From the NCBI GenBank assembly GCA_019914995.1, contig CM034128.1:560501-624500 (forward strand): a stretch of 64,000 nucleotides of DNA. Reading direction: 5' to 3'. The notes beneath the pieces are model-generated. The model was given only the letters and a program-made list of their open reading frames with translations. It was not told the origin of the DNA and did no database searches. The position numbers were made by a program, and so were the translations under genes. This document shows, one piece after another, positions 34,776 to 45,881 of this stretch. Numbering within the stretch: position 1 is the first letter of the stretch; the number at the start of each line of letters is the position of its first letter. The DNA comes from Acanthochlamys bracteata. Lineage: Eukaryota > Streptophyta > Magnoliopsida > Pandanales > Velloziaceae.

Positions 34776-35323
34776 GGTAGATTCATTCAAGTCGATCCTA
34801 TTTTTTATGTGTAGGTTTTAATCACCAGTGGAGCACTTTTTTTTGATAGGCATAGTTCAGCTCTTCCGAATTTTTTAGTTCAAAATTTTATCTTTAGACT
34901 CGGCTTCTATTCAACTAATATTAAAATATTACTTATAAATTTACCTCCAAATATAATCAAATACAAAAAATTAACATACCTTCTAAACTTAGTTTTTTTA
35001 AAAACTAACCTTTTATAAATTTATTTTTTAAAAACTCAATTCACTTCAGTCAAATGAGAGTCTTTACAAAAATGATAATACTCCTGAAGAAATTCTAAGA
35101 CAAGTACTAAGCACCAATTTCATCGATAAGTTTCCGGTTGATACATGATTACTACAAAAACATTGATGTAGGCATATCGGTGGCTCTTTATTATAAATTT
35201 ATTATCATCTTTGAAAGTGAGATCTTTGATCAGTGCAATTGAAATCTTAACAAAATAATTACAAGATGGACCATCTATGAGCTCACTGTCTTCTGAAAAT
35301 TGAAACATTAGGCCAATTTTATA

Positions 35324-36081
35324 TATAGTTGGCAAACCCGGACCGACCTGTCCGGATCGATCCGAAAACCGTCAATTCGAACGGTAAGCCGTCCGGATTT
35401 ACAAAAAAATCGTTTATACAATTGATCCGTTTCGACCGTCTTTGACCAGTTCGATCTGTTTCAACCCGCCCGTTCGAATCAAATCGGATTAATTTTTTTA
35501 AAATTAATTAAAAATTTTAAATTGATGTATATTTAATACAAAAATAATTATTAATAGCTCTATGTTGACAAATGATATGTAGTTTAAATTTTGTATTTGG
35601 ATGTGATAATGCAAAAATATAATTTTATATCTTATTTGTAAATATTAATTATTAGTGATTTTTAAATTTTTATATTGTAAAATATTTAGAATTGTTATAT
35701 CTCTTTATGATTTCTCTATTTTATAATTTTATTTTTTTCTAATCTTCTAATTTATTTAAATATTTCTTATTATAAATTTTAGTTGTTATTATTGTTATTG
35801 GTGGTGGTAATACTTCAATTTTCACTGTGATTATTATTACTGTTGTTGTTGATAATAATGCTATAATAAAAATATTTTAATTTTTTACTATGATTACTAT
35901 TGCTATTATTATTGATAGTATCATTAGCAATAAATTTTTTATTGTAATTATTGTTATTATTAATTAAAAATACTTTAATATTATTGATTCGACGATTCGA
36001 TCGGTTGATCCGACGATTTACCCAAAAATCGTGACTGGATAATTTTTCGGTTCGATTTCCGATCCGATTCGTACAACTATG
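35324..36081. mobile_element. Non-autonomous hAT-like element, 758 bp, perfect 8-bp target duplication
   Basis: ATTTTATA at 35316-35323 and again at 36082-36089 flanks the element exactly. Ends are TATAGTTGGCAAAC on the left and GTACAACTATG on the right, inverted copies in the outer ~8 bases. Sub-terminal regions are rich in CCGGA/GATCCGA/TTCGA words on both sides (35335-35480 and 35988-36070). The centre is AT-rich with microsatellite-like ATT/GTT runs, and no transposase is present. An 8-bp duplication is characteristic of hAT elements. Confidence 0.8.
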
Positions 36082-36841
36082 ATTTTATATATAGTAACAA
36101 TGTTTATTCAAATCAAGAGTATTAATTGTTCTGCAAAACCTTATTACCAAGGTAGTTCTCATGATCTCCTGCCACGTCTCAAAGAAATACACGTGTGCAG
36201 CGCTTGAGCGAATAACTTGCAGACCGATTTAGAAACTTTTACGAGCAGCAAAAAGAGCATGCTGAACGATCGCCGTGATATCCGCCGTTGGATCTTTAAG
36301 CAAGAGATGAAATTAAAAGTTCCATCTGTCGTTGAATAATATATTATCATTAATTAAACAAACATTGACTTGCTTGAAAATTGAGATTATTTACACTGAA
36401 CAATTGTATGAATAGTATACGCAGACATGTTTGTCTTACAGAAATTGCTTAGAAGCCCTAACTTACTAAAAAGTTTATCAAGTGCCTCAACTTGCAATTA
36501 ATATTTTGCTAAAAAATTAATAATATAGAAGTCCATGCATTGGTTCTTTCCTACAGGCTACAGCCAGCCCACTGGATTTTCTTTTTTAATTTTTTCTTTT
36601 TTGTGCATTTGGTTTCATTCAGCCATTGGTTCAACAAACCTTTAAAAGAAAATGTTTCTTTAATTTAAATTTTAAAAAAACCAACTTGTATTTCTCTCCA
36701 TTGTTTTTCTGATATAAATCTCTATTGCATTCTAATTCTTTCTACTCCACAATTCAATCTCAACCAACCAGAAAATAATCCCACAAATTCAAAACGTTCA
36801 TCAGTTTAATTTCCTGCAAACTTTTTTTTAATTTATATTGC

Positions 36842-37426
36842 ATGAAGAGAGCAAGCAAACCGATCAATCTCGATAACCCCCTAATCATGTTATACTCAAC
36901 TTTCTCTTCATTCTCTTCCTTATCTTTTCTCTCCGACTTCAACGACGACGACGGAGATGAAAAAGAACAAGTACAAGATTATTGGGTTGATCTTGATCAA
37001 GGTTATAGCGAAGAGATTTTCCATTTTCTGGATCGTTGCTTCATGTGCAAGTGCCATATTCCTCGTACCTGCAGTATTTTCATGTACAGGTAATTAATTT
37101 CAATTCATATTACGAACATATATGCTTTCGAAATCCTTAACAAAAAATCAAAAGCTCCGTGCATGCTTATACACAGAGGCGATGCTCCGTTCTGCAGCGA
37201 GGAGTGCAGACAGAGGCAAATAGATAGGGATGACATGGAGGAGAAAGTCAGAATTATAGCTCAGAAAATGGAGGCTTCTGCTTGGCTGCAACAACGCCGG
37301 CAACAACAAAAACAGAAGCAGCAGCAGCAGTTGCATGCATTGGACAAGCCTGCTACTGCTGCAGAAGCTTGCAGCAACAATGATATGACTAGCAACTCCA
37401 ACATCGGTGCTCCAGTTGTTGCATAG
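36842..37426 (+). CDS. FCS-like zinc finger (FLZ) protein 2
   Basis: Two exons, 36842-37089 and 37177-37426; 165 aa. The FLZ domain covers about residues 62-103, with C66-x2-C69-x19-C89-x3-C93 and FLDRCFMCKCHIP...SIFMYRGDAPFCSEECRQRQ. An acidic stretch (FNDDDGDE, 33-40) precedes it. A Gln-rich, probably coiled segment (about 120-140) and an Ala/Asn-rich tail follow. The role is presumably a SnRK1 adaptor, as for FLZ1. The intron position MYR|G is identical to FLZ1, and orientation and spacing suggest an old local duplication, but outside the finger the proteins share little, so divergence is substantial. The ATG at 36842 is the first in frame. Confidence 0.92.
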
Positions 37427-38295
37427 ACATATGAAACACATGAATTTACAATCACTTAAGAGAACAGTACGAAAACCATTGCTGTTCTTCCTTTGCTTTT
37501 GCAACCTTCTTTTTGTTTTTGTTTTTGTTTGCTTTAGAGGTAATGTATGTAAAGTACATGAAGAAAATGTTACATGAGAGAGGTTTCTCCTCCCAGAACA
37601 TTTCAACTTCTTGTTCCGCTACAGGCAGGAACATGGGAAAATTTTGAATATATATATAGTCTTTTTGGTTTCACAAAGAACAGCAGCAGATCATCAAACA
37701 ATCAAACTAAGCAGTATATGTAACCATTAAAGACAATAAGAAACTGTGAACAACTAATATGGAAGAAACTAACAGAAACAGTTCTTTGTGTATTATAGTG
37801 CAGATGAAGAACATAATCTGTAATCACAGGTGATCTACTTGCTTCGCTACTCAATCACATAATTTGTAAAAGCAAAGAAGTCCACAATAATCTAAGTTGT
37901 TGATTGGCCAAGTTCATATGGCTCTAGGAAGTTATTAGCAAAGCTATGTGGATGCACGGGGAACAAGCCACTGGAAGAGAGAAGAAAATTAAAGCTTATA
38001 ACACGTTCAGTAAGACACTTGAACAAAAAGTACCTTATATTTAAGTAGAGACTTTACCAAAGCGCAAACATAACACATTTTCTTCCATCTTGTTCTAGAA
38101 AGAATAAAACAAACTTGAGAAAAATTCACATTACTAGCTCATACGAAATCAAACAATAACAAGCGTGCAAAAGTTCATTTTTCTTATCTGTTCATACTTT
38201 ATCAAGAGTAATAATAAAATTTATGTCTAAGTAAAATCCCAAAAGAAGGACCAAAATGGAAAAACATCAAATCTGCAAGTGAGTTTTGGTAATTA
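37427..38295. other. Intergenic region between convergent FLZ2 and the 56-aa gene
   Basis: 3' UTR sequence of both genes and unannotated DNA. No gene or clear repeat is seen. Confidence 0.5.
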
Positions 38296-38930
38296 CTACT
38301 CAGTCTTCGTGGAGTTGCTATCTCTACCATGTCGGAGGTCTTCGATAAGTCCCTCGAGCTCCTTACGTGCTGATTCCCTCCCAAACATGAACCCGTACCT
38401 GCAGAGATTCCAAACAAGCATTTCATCAAACACTTAGGTTGCAAGATTAAAAAAGTAAAAAAAGCTATCTATGTTGATAAAGCCCAAAACCTTTGGCAAT
38501 CCTTTAAATGTCATACAAGCATTTCATCAAACAGTTGTCTTGCAAGAAAGTGCAACAAAAAAAATCTGATTTTGATAAACCATAAACCATTAGGATTACA
38601 TCAATCCAAAACAAGCATTTCATCAAACAGTTAGCTTGCGGCAAAGAAACATAAAAGAAGAAAAATGATTGGGTTTTGATAAACCATAAAGCATAGAGAC
38701 TCCTTCTATAGGCATACACAGACATTTCATCAAACAGGTAGAAGATTGCAATAACTAGACAGAATCGAATAAGAAGAAAAGATTGGATTTTGGTAAAACA
38801 CTAGACAAATTTGAAGCAAAGTTTTGGGGAAAACAAGTTTTGGGTGTTTGATGAAATTGAACCAGAAGGAGACAGCGGAGAACACTCCAGTGGCGGCGAG
38901 CGTTTGAAGTAAAGTCAGCTTCTTCTCCAT
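38296..38930 (-). CDS. 56-aa membrane microprotein
   Basis: Two exons, 38930-38863 and 38398-38296, join in frame within a Trp codon to give 56 aa. The protein starts MEKKLTLLQTLAATGVFSAV, a probable single membrane helix or uncleaved anchor (residues 5-23). It continues with WYGFMFGRESARKELEGLI, then EDLRHGRDSNSTKTE, a charged, probably cytosolic or stromal helix. Splice sites are CTG|GTTCAA and TGCAG|GT. I do not recognise a named family. The anchor followed by 'GFMFGRESARKEL' suggests a conserved plant organelle or ER microprotein. Its intron contains four diverged copies of a ~100-bp repeat. It is divergent from nothing nearby and lies upstream of the kinase gene on the same strand. Confidence 0.65.
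38410..38760 (-). repeat. Four diverged tandem ~100-bp repeats in the 56-aa gene intron
   Basis: The core 'catttcatcaaaca' occurs at about 38419, 38520, 38615 and 38724, each followed by 'ttgca/ttgcg' and A-rich sequence, with 'gattttgataaaccata' between copies. Unit spacing is 95-110 bases. The exon sequence next to it ('tttgatgaaattgaacc') contains a related word, so the array probably grew from intron sequence. Confidence 0.75.
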
Positions 38931-39444
38931 GAAAATAATTTCACTTCAGTTTCCACAATTCAAAATGGCAAAAAGAGAAACCAAGCGAACTTAACTCTCA
39001 TCTGATCAAACTCATCAGCTATAAACCGTACGATCTTAAACTGCATCGACAAATATTATGTCGAACATATCTATGTTAACATTTATTACCAAACTAAACA
39101 AGATTTGAGATTCTTAAGATCAGAACCATTTTTAACAACATGCTATTGGCTACAAATTTCAAAATTCAAACTTATATGAAATGAAGCTAACAAGATCAAA
39201 CTTAAAGAACTCATCAATTTCTGTTTCTGTTTTTCACGCTACATTTACAAATACAACAAAAATCCTGCCGTAGAATCGATCAACTACTACCCTCTTCAAT
39301 GAGTCATCCCGCTCTAGACGTGCTGGAAAGTATTCACTTAAGAGCAAAACGAAAAAAGTTCAAGAATCAGCAATGAGAACAAACATCAACTTTCCAACTG
39401 ACATATTGAAGTTTCTGAAAATTTTATCTGTGTTATATTTGTTT
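38931..39444. other. Short intergenic region
   Basis: Promoter of the 56-aa gene and 3' UTR of the kinase gene. No further feature is seen. Confidence 0.5.
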
Positions 39445-41520
39445 TCATTTTCTTAAGCTAGATGAAGAACTTGCTTCTGTAGACTTCGATTCTGAAATCT
39501 GCACGGCATGCTTCAAGCACTCCACTATTTCACTCATTGCAGGACGATCTTTTGGGTTCTTGACAAGACAACGTTCCGCCAGCCTGGCAACCTCCTGAGC
39601 TGCTCGTAATGAGTACTGGTATTTAAGCCTCGGGTCCATGATCATGTTGAACCTTCTGCTATCGGGAGGAAAATCTTTCACCCATTCCAAGAGTTTTTGT
39701 TCATTTCTTGGCCGGTTTCTCTCCAATGATCGCCGTCCAGTGAGGATCTCATACAGAAAAACACCAAATCCCCAGACGTCACTTTTAATCGTTAGGTGGC
39801 CAGTTTCGACATAGTCAGGAGCTGCATAACCGTAGGTACCAACAACCTATTAAAAGAAGATCGATAAGAATGGTGCACATGGAATATTTAAGAAGCTACA
39901 GCTTCTAACCCATAGCTTCCAGTATTGCAATTATACTTTGTTATATTGCTCATAAAACCAGATTACACCCATGCAAAGATTTTTGGAAACTCAAGTGAAC
40001 ATATCTTCATCTAATAAAGTCCTTACTCCACCAGTTAGTTCCAAGATGAACTCGTGATATACTTTTATGTGTTATGATGAGTGCGAAACAAGCTTTAAAG
40101 GATTTCTTCTGTAACCGACAATGTGTTGCTAATCTAAACTTACTGCTGTAGACACGTGGCTGCGACCATCTGTTGGCCCTTCCCTTGCTAGCCCAAAGTC
40201 TGAGAGCTTTGGCTTAAAGTCTTTATCTAACAAGACATTAGAAGCCTTGAAATCCCGATATATCACCTGTTAAAACAAATAAACTCACATTTAAGTTCTA
40301 AAAGCATGCATTTCCATGCATAATGAAAGCTTAAAAATCTCACAAATTATGCATTGAAGATAAGTGCGTTTCTCAATCAAAGACAAATAATCTATAGAAC
40401 AGTAGAAGAAATTGGGAACTCACACATCCATTTAGCCTCACTCTATTGCCATTATAAAGTAAAGATTATCAAATAACATTACCCGAATTTCCAATAACGG
40501 ATTTTCACTGAAATACATATGTAGAGCCATAACATTAAGAAGTTAGAAAAACAATCGCTTGGATTTGACATTTGCTTGGCATCATGCTAAGTGCAAGATT
40601 GAGTAATAGTAGCACCAATGTGATTTTCTGTCTCTAATGCACTAGAAATTTGGCAATTTATCAAGCTAAAAAGTAGAGGAAGTTTCACATCAATCTAAGA
40701 GAAGACAACTTAAGATTGTCACCTGAAAGTCCAAGCCTTCATGTAGATACGCCAATCCTTCTGCTGCACCTAAAGTTATCTTTAACCTTAACTTCCAGGA
40801 AAGAGGAGGATATGCCTTGTTAAACAAGTGTTCTTCAAGGCTTTTGTTCGGCATGAACTCATATACCAGTAATCTCTTGATTTCCTTCTCATCGTCTACG
40901 GCGCAATACCCAATGAGTTTTACTAGATTAGGGTGCTCGACAACCGCAAGAAACTGGACTTCTGCAAGCCATTGTTTGTGACCCTGTATCATCACACTAT
41001 CAATACTAGCATCCACCAAGTTCATGGACCTTCATGTGAATTTCTTTTTTATTTAAGCTACCAATTCAACTCAACAACAACCACCAGAAACCTACCAAAA
41101 GAAATACATAATGCATCTGCATTATTATACCTGCAATCCATTTCGGTTGAGACTTTTCACTGCCACTGGTATACGGTCACCCTTTCCATCTAAGGGCCTA
41201 ATAAAACCTTTATATACGCTCCCGAATCCACCTTCTCCAAGCTTAAGTGCCCTATTGAAGTCATTGGTTGCGTTCCTTAGCTCCTCTATTGTGAATACGC
41301 GCAGATTATGGGCTCTCTCTTCATACATGGCCGGAATGCTTTTCTGTGATGATGTCGACCCGGAAGACTTGCTATTCGGCCTAGTACCGGATGAATCATC
41401 GGATTTGCTGACAATCTTGTTGGATATAGGAGCTGATGGAGTTGCAGGTGTTGCCGGAACCTGCTTTGATTCTGTTCTCTTGCTTTTGGAATTGGTCTTC
41501 AAGAAGTTGAAGCACCCCAT
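39445..41520 (-). CDS. RLCK-VII (PBS1-like) receptor-like cytoplasmic kinase
   Basis: Four exons: 41520-41131, 40983-40723, 40266-40144 and 39846-39445; 391 aa. The N-terminus MGC carries a myristoylation glycine (G2) and a palmitoylation cysteine (C3), so the kinase should sit at the plasma membrane. A Ser/Thr/Lys-rich linker leads to the kinase domain: [11 protein letters not shown] loop (95-105), catalytic lysine in VAVK (122), an RD-type catalytic loop in [18 protein letters not shown], and the subdomain VIII motif. That motif reads AAPDY rather than the usual AAPEY, a conservative change of the APE glutamate. Family features GHKQWLAEV and [18 protein letters not shown] place it with PBL19/PCRK-like kinases, which relay pattern-receptor signals in immunity. 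The exact orthologue is not settled. The tail after the kinase domain is short and Ser-rich. Confidence 0.9.
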
Positions 41521-43321
41521 TGGTTGAAAGTTGTATAACGAGCCTTTGAAATTCTCAAGGTTTAGGCAAATGAAGGGCTGGTAGAAGGTGAGTTTGAACG
41601 TAATGAGATGATCAATTCAGGGGTGAAAAAAGATGGAACTACTTCTATGTGAAGTCAAGGAAACGAAGCAGCAACTTCAAGAATGTGAAATCTTGGAAAG
41701 AGAAAGCCAAGTGACTTGTGGTTCATAGAAGACAACAAAAAGGTAACCAAATAAAAAATTCAAAGACTAACAAGGCAAGAAAGGCAAAATCAGCAGGAAA
41801 CTACCCAGATGCTAGATTTGTTTATCTGAAGAGCAGACGAGCCAAAAGTTCTGTTTTTATTTCTGCGATTTGGTTAAAGAGACGAAAAACTAAAGGTTCA
41901 TACATTTAAGAATGAAAACTCAAAACGAATTCTGTAAATTTTTAACAGATTTGAGAAAATAAGGAGCGATAAAGATGAGATAACAAGGAAGAAGAAACAT
42001 GAGAACCCACGAATTTACAGAAAATATAAAAAGAATTCTTTGAAACTACTGATTACCCAGATGAAAAAAACAACAGAAGAAACCTGTCAAAACAAACAAG
42101 CAAAAGAAGAATTGAGAAGAAGAAGAAGAACAGCTTGAGAAGAAACCTCAGCAGCTGCCGCCGGTTTTATATGACAAGCAACTTCAACTTTTGCTTGCTC
42201 TGCTTTTCTTTTTCTCTCTCTCTCTCTCTATTTCTTTCTCATTCATTGATTGATTGGTTGAAGAAGGTATGAAAGATCTAAGCTTTTCACACTTGTTTTC
42301 CTCTTTCTCTACCTAAGTCTAGTGTTGAATCCATTCTATTCTAAGCAAGTGAGAAAGAAACAAAGAAAGAGGAAGACTAGCTGTTATCCTTTGCAACAGA
42401 ACTTTCTTCTTTTAATATTAAATTTAGAAAAAGAAAAAATCATATTTTTTTCTTGTGAATTTCTACTAAATTTCTTCAACAAAATTTTGATAATGTTAAA
42501 AAATGGCATGAACATTCTATCTCAGCAATAGATTTGATGTTAATTGACAATGAAAAGTGTGTTAGAAATGGTTGAAATGTTATGGTCAAAATTTCAATCT
42601 TGAAGAAATCCTAACTTCTATTCTTTTTTTTCTTCTGTATTTTAGAAAAACAAAGTCCTATTGCTTAGAAGAAGGACTACTGCTTTTTTATGTTTTTGTT
42701 TTGCCTAAAAGTTGGGCAATCCATGAAAAGGAAAGGTTTTTTTTTACTTTCCTGTGACACAATAAGAGAATGTTCTATTGACATGAATGGTAACCAAAAA
42801 TCACCTTGATAATTATATATATATATTTATATATTTATAATTATTTATTTAAAATAATTTAATTAAACTTACGTGTCCTATTAAATATTTAAATGAGCTT
42901 ATTTTACTGTATCTTATACATAAACAGTTTGAGTCTTTCTAATTAAGAAATTTTTTGTTCTTTTTAGTTTCTACTTGGCTAGCAACGTAGGTCAAGCCTG
43001 TTCTGGCATATAAAATCGTTAATTTCTCATTGTTTGCACTAAAAGTACATGTTTATCTAAATTCTCAACTGAATTTTAAAAAATAATTATTAAAAATAAA
43101 TTTTTTTGAAAATAAAATTTATAAATAAATTAATTTTCATATTTATTATTAATAAAACTAAATTTAAAATAAAGTTTTTAATTATAAGATTTTAATTTAA
43201 AAGTAATTTTTTTAACTGAAAAAATTTAAATTAAATTTTTATATTTACTTATTTTGAACTTAAATTAGAAATAAACTTTTGATAAAAATTGAATACCCAT
43301 AACTTCAACGAAATATACTTA

Positions 43322-43581
43322 GGGGGCGTTTGGGATTGCTTATGAAATGGAGCTTTTGTAAAATGAAGGATATTTTTGTCCTTTTTGAAAAACGAGCTTT
43401 ATTTTTTTTACTTCTAAAAAAATAATAAAAATATGCAATAAAAAGATCTCATTCCGTAGAATTTTTCTACACTTTTTAAATTTTTAAATAAATTTTTTAT
43501 ATATTTATAAAATATGTATTGAAAAACGTGAAATGAAGAATTGAAAAGTTGGGTTGGGGGAAAGCAAAGCCAAACACCCCC
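43322..43581 (+). mobile_element. Tourist-like (PIF/Harbinger) MITE, copy 2
   Basis: 260 bp. The left end is GGGGGCGTTTGG and the right end CCAAACACCCCC, nearly perfect inverted repeats, flanked by TTA at 43319-43321 and 43582-43584 (a 3-bp TWA target duplication). It is about 80% or more identical by eye to copy 1 at 22496-22765. Small reading frames inside are spurious. Confidence 0.9.
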
Positions 43582-44009
43582 TTAACGGCGAACTCTTTCT
43601 TAACAACAAAAGAGAAAAAAAGAAAAAAAACTTTATTGATCTCAATACTCATCTCAGCAGCAGCCACGAAAGAACTGAGAAGGTTGTTAATAAAGAAAGA
43701 ACTTAAAAAAAATAAAATTAAAAGACTAATGAGTCAAACCAAAGTCAAAAAATCTGTATCTTAAACTTTGTGAATATTTATTATATAGCTACTTTAGTTT
43801 TCTATGTGCTGGCTAGCTTTATTAATGATTTTTCTATAAATCTCGTTGATTATAATTAAAGAAAGACTCCTACATCACTGCCGTAACGCTACTAGCTCTC
43901 ACAAAGTCACAATTGTATCTATGAACATTCGTGTGATTTATAGGATATTAACATCAGTGCTACATCATCGAATACGTCAACGCGTAAATCAAGTGTGCCA
44001 TTTAAAATT

Positions 44010-44224
44010 GTTTATAAAATAAAAATTTTTTAAATAAAAAATATTTTTATTTTTAAAAAAATAAATTTTATTTTATTTATTTTAATATATATATATAATA
44101 AAAAATTTTATTATATAAATTTTATTATATTTTTTAAAATTTTAAATATTTATAAAATATATATTAAAAAATATAAAATTAAACATTAAAAAATTTTGTT
44201 AAAAAAACAAAAACAAACGCACCC
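44010..44224. repeat. AT-rich MITE-like block
   Basis: Dominated by 'aaaaaaataa', 'attttattatataaattttatt' and similar words shared with blocks at 12710, 21284, 26884, 32295 and elsewhere. It ends 'aacaaacgcacccc', which resembles the inverted Tourist-like terminus GGGGTGCGTTTG. No left terminus or target duplication is resolved. Confidence 0.4.
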
Positions 44225-44900
44225 CAAATTGCTCCTGATACGATCGATTGGAACAAAAATTTGTACTTTGCCTATAATTGAAGCTATGATAAGCATCTGC
44301 GAGATCTTTCCAACACAACTTTCCACTAAAAGTGTACCATTTTCACACTCATAAACGCATATTTTTTTACTAAAAATTCAATTTCAATACACAAAAAACA
44401 CCAAAGATTACTTCCAATTAAATAAATTTCAATTGTAAAAAAGATGTACCCTCAGTCTATGGGAAGTTCGCTTGCATAGAAGAGCAGAAACCAAATGTCC
44501 AGACAACAAATAATATACATCAGTGGGTAACACTCCCATAGCCTTCACAAATACGTTCAATAAACATCCAATACATGTGTTCGATTTTCAAAATTAGGTT
44601 CTGAAAGAACAGAAGTATAACTTCATACTCTTCATATTAGGATTACATCCTCCTCCTCAGAACATCTTTAACCCACTCATCTTCAACGTTATATATGTAT
44701 ACACAGAAAGAATGAACGTTACAAGAGAGCAAGTTCTCTATGAAAACACAATCACCGTAAATGACAATAACTATCTCGGTCATCTTACTTTGCTCTTGGA
44801 AGAACTTACTAGTGCCTGTCACTGGACAATTAGTCTCACAATATTTTAGTAGTTCTTATTCTTGTAGATGTAAAATTTGATGAAAATGGGAAATCAAGCT

Positions 44901-45374
44901 TTATCTTCCATTGAGAACCCAAAGGAGCTTTCTGTTGACTGGTGGTGCAAGTCCAGGGATGTCTCGGATGTCCTTGTTTCCAGGATGGACAATCTGGACA
45001 TTAAATAATTTGTATTAAAGAAAGGACACGTTCGAGAAATATAATTACTAAAGTAAATGGATTTCACAGGACACTTCCCAAGTAAATATAATAAAACCAT
45101 TTAACTCAATACAAAGACGATCTGGATTCAAATAAATTTGGCATAGCAACTTGACAAATATACCAATGTGAGTCTTTCTTGGCAGTTAAATTAAATTAGT
45201 TCAGTTATATTCAACTCATAGCCAGTCACTTATGCTATATATTTATGAGTAAAACAAACCTTGACAATGATAATAGCTATCACCCCAACCACTATTAGGA
45301 AAAGCATAGCCATTATGCATTTATCGGTTGCAACCTGTGAGTATCGAGAAAGAAATAAGCAGGTGAGCAAAGCA

Positions 45375-45409
<35 letters not shown>

Positions 45410-45822
45410 GAGGGGAGGGATAGAGACACTCCCTCCTCTAAAGGCACTCCTACGCACTCCATTGACATTTTCGGTTGCAGAGACTTTCAAATCTAATATT
45501 TGTAGTTGAATATAAAAAACTATTAGTCGGTAACACGCTGATAAAATTTTAACTCGATCGGTCCACGAATTGATCTTCATCTGGTCAATTGATAAGATAA
45601 CACAAAATAGAAATATATATGTTTTGTCAGTTTTACAATTTGTGTCATCTTGATTGGGTGGACGGATGGAGGTCAAATCGTGTTCCGACTGAGTTGAAAA
45701 TTTGTCAGCATGCTTTCGACTTATAGTTATTGATATCCAATAATCAAAATTGAATTTGGAAGTTTCCATTGCGAAAAATTACCGTGGAGTGCACAAGAGT
45801 AACTTTAGGAGAGAGAGTGTCT

Positions 45823-45881
<59 letters not shown>

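Larger units (their letters stand above)
33436..36841. other. Intergenic region between the two FLZ genes
   Basis: FLZ1 3' UTR to about 33750. Bases 33890-34540 are GC-richer and unlike the surroundings, possibly transposon-derived but without recognised motifs. An inverted family-B-like element lies at 34564-34775 and a 758-bp hAT-like element at 35324-36081. The FLZ2 promoter occupies the last few hundred bases. Confidence 0.55.
41521..44900. other. Intergenic region between kinase and SNARE genes
   Basis: Bases 41521-42300 are the kinase 5' UTR and promoter, with a (TC)n run at 42214-42229. Bases 42800-43320 are AT-rich. A Tourist-like MITE lies at 43322-43581. An AT-rich MITE-like block at 44010-44224 ends in 'aacaaacgcacccc'. 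The last part is the SNARE 3' UTR. Confidence 0.55.

Noticed and set aside
43549..43764. 71-codon Lys-rich frame
   Set aside because: It begins inside the MITE terminus and has only A-rich low-complexity content.
45230..45769. Minus-strand frame of 179 codons overlapping NPSN11 exon 9
   Set aside because: It reads through exon 9 and the inserted repeat element; only the 75-base exon part is real coding.
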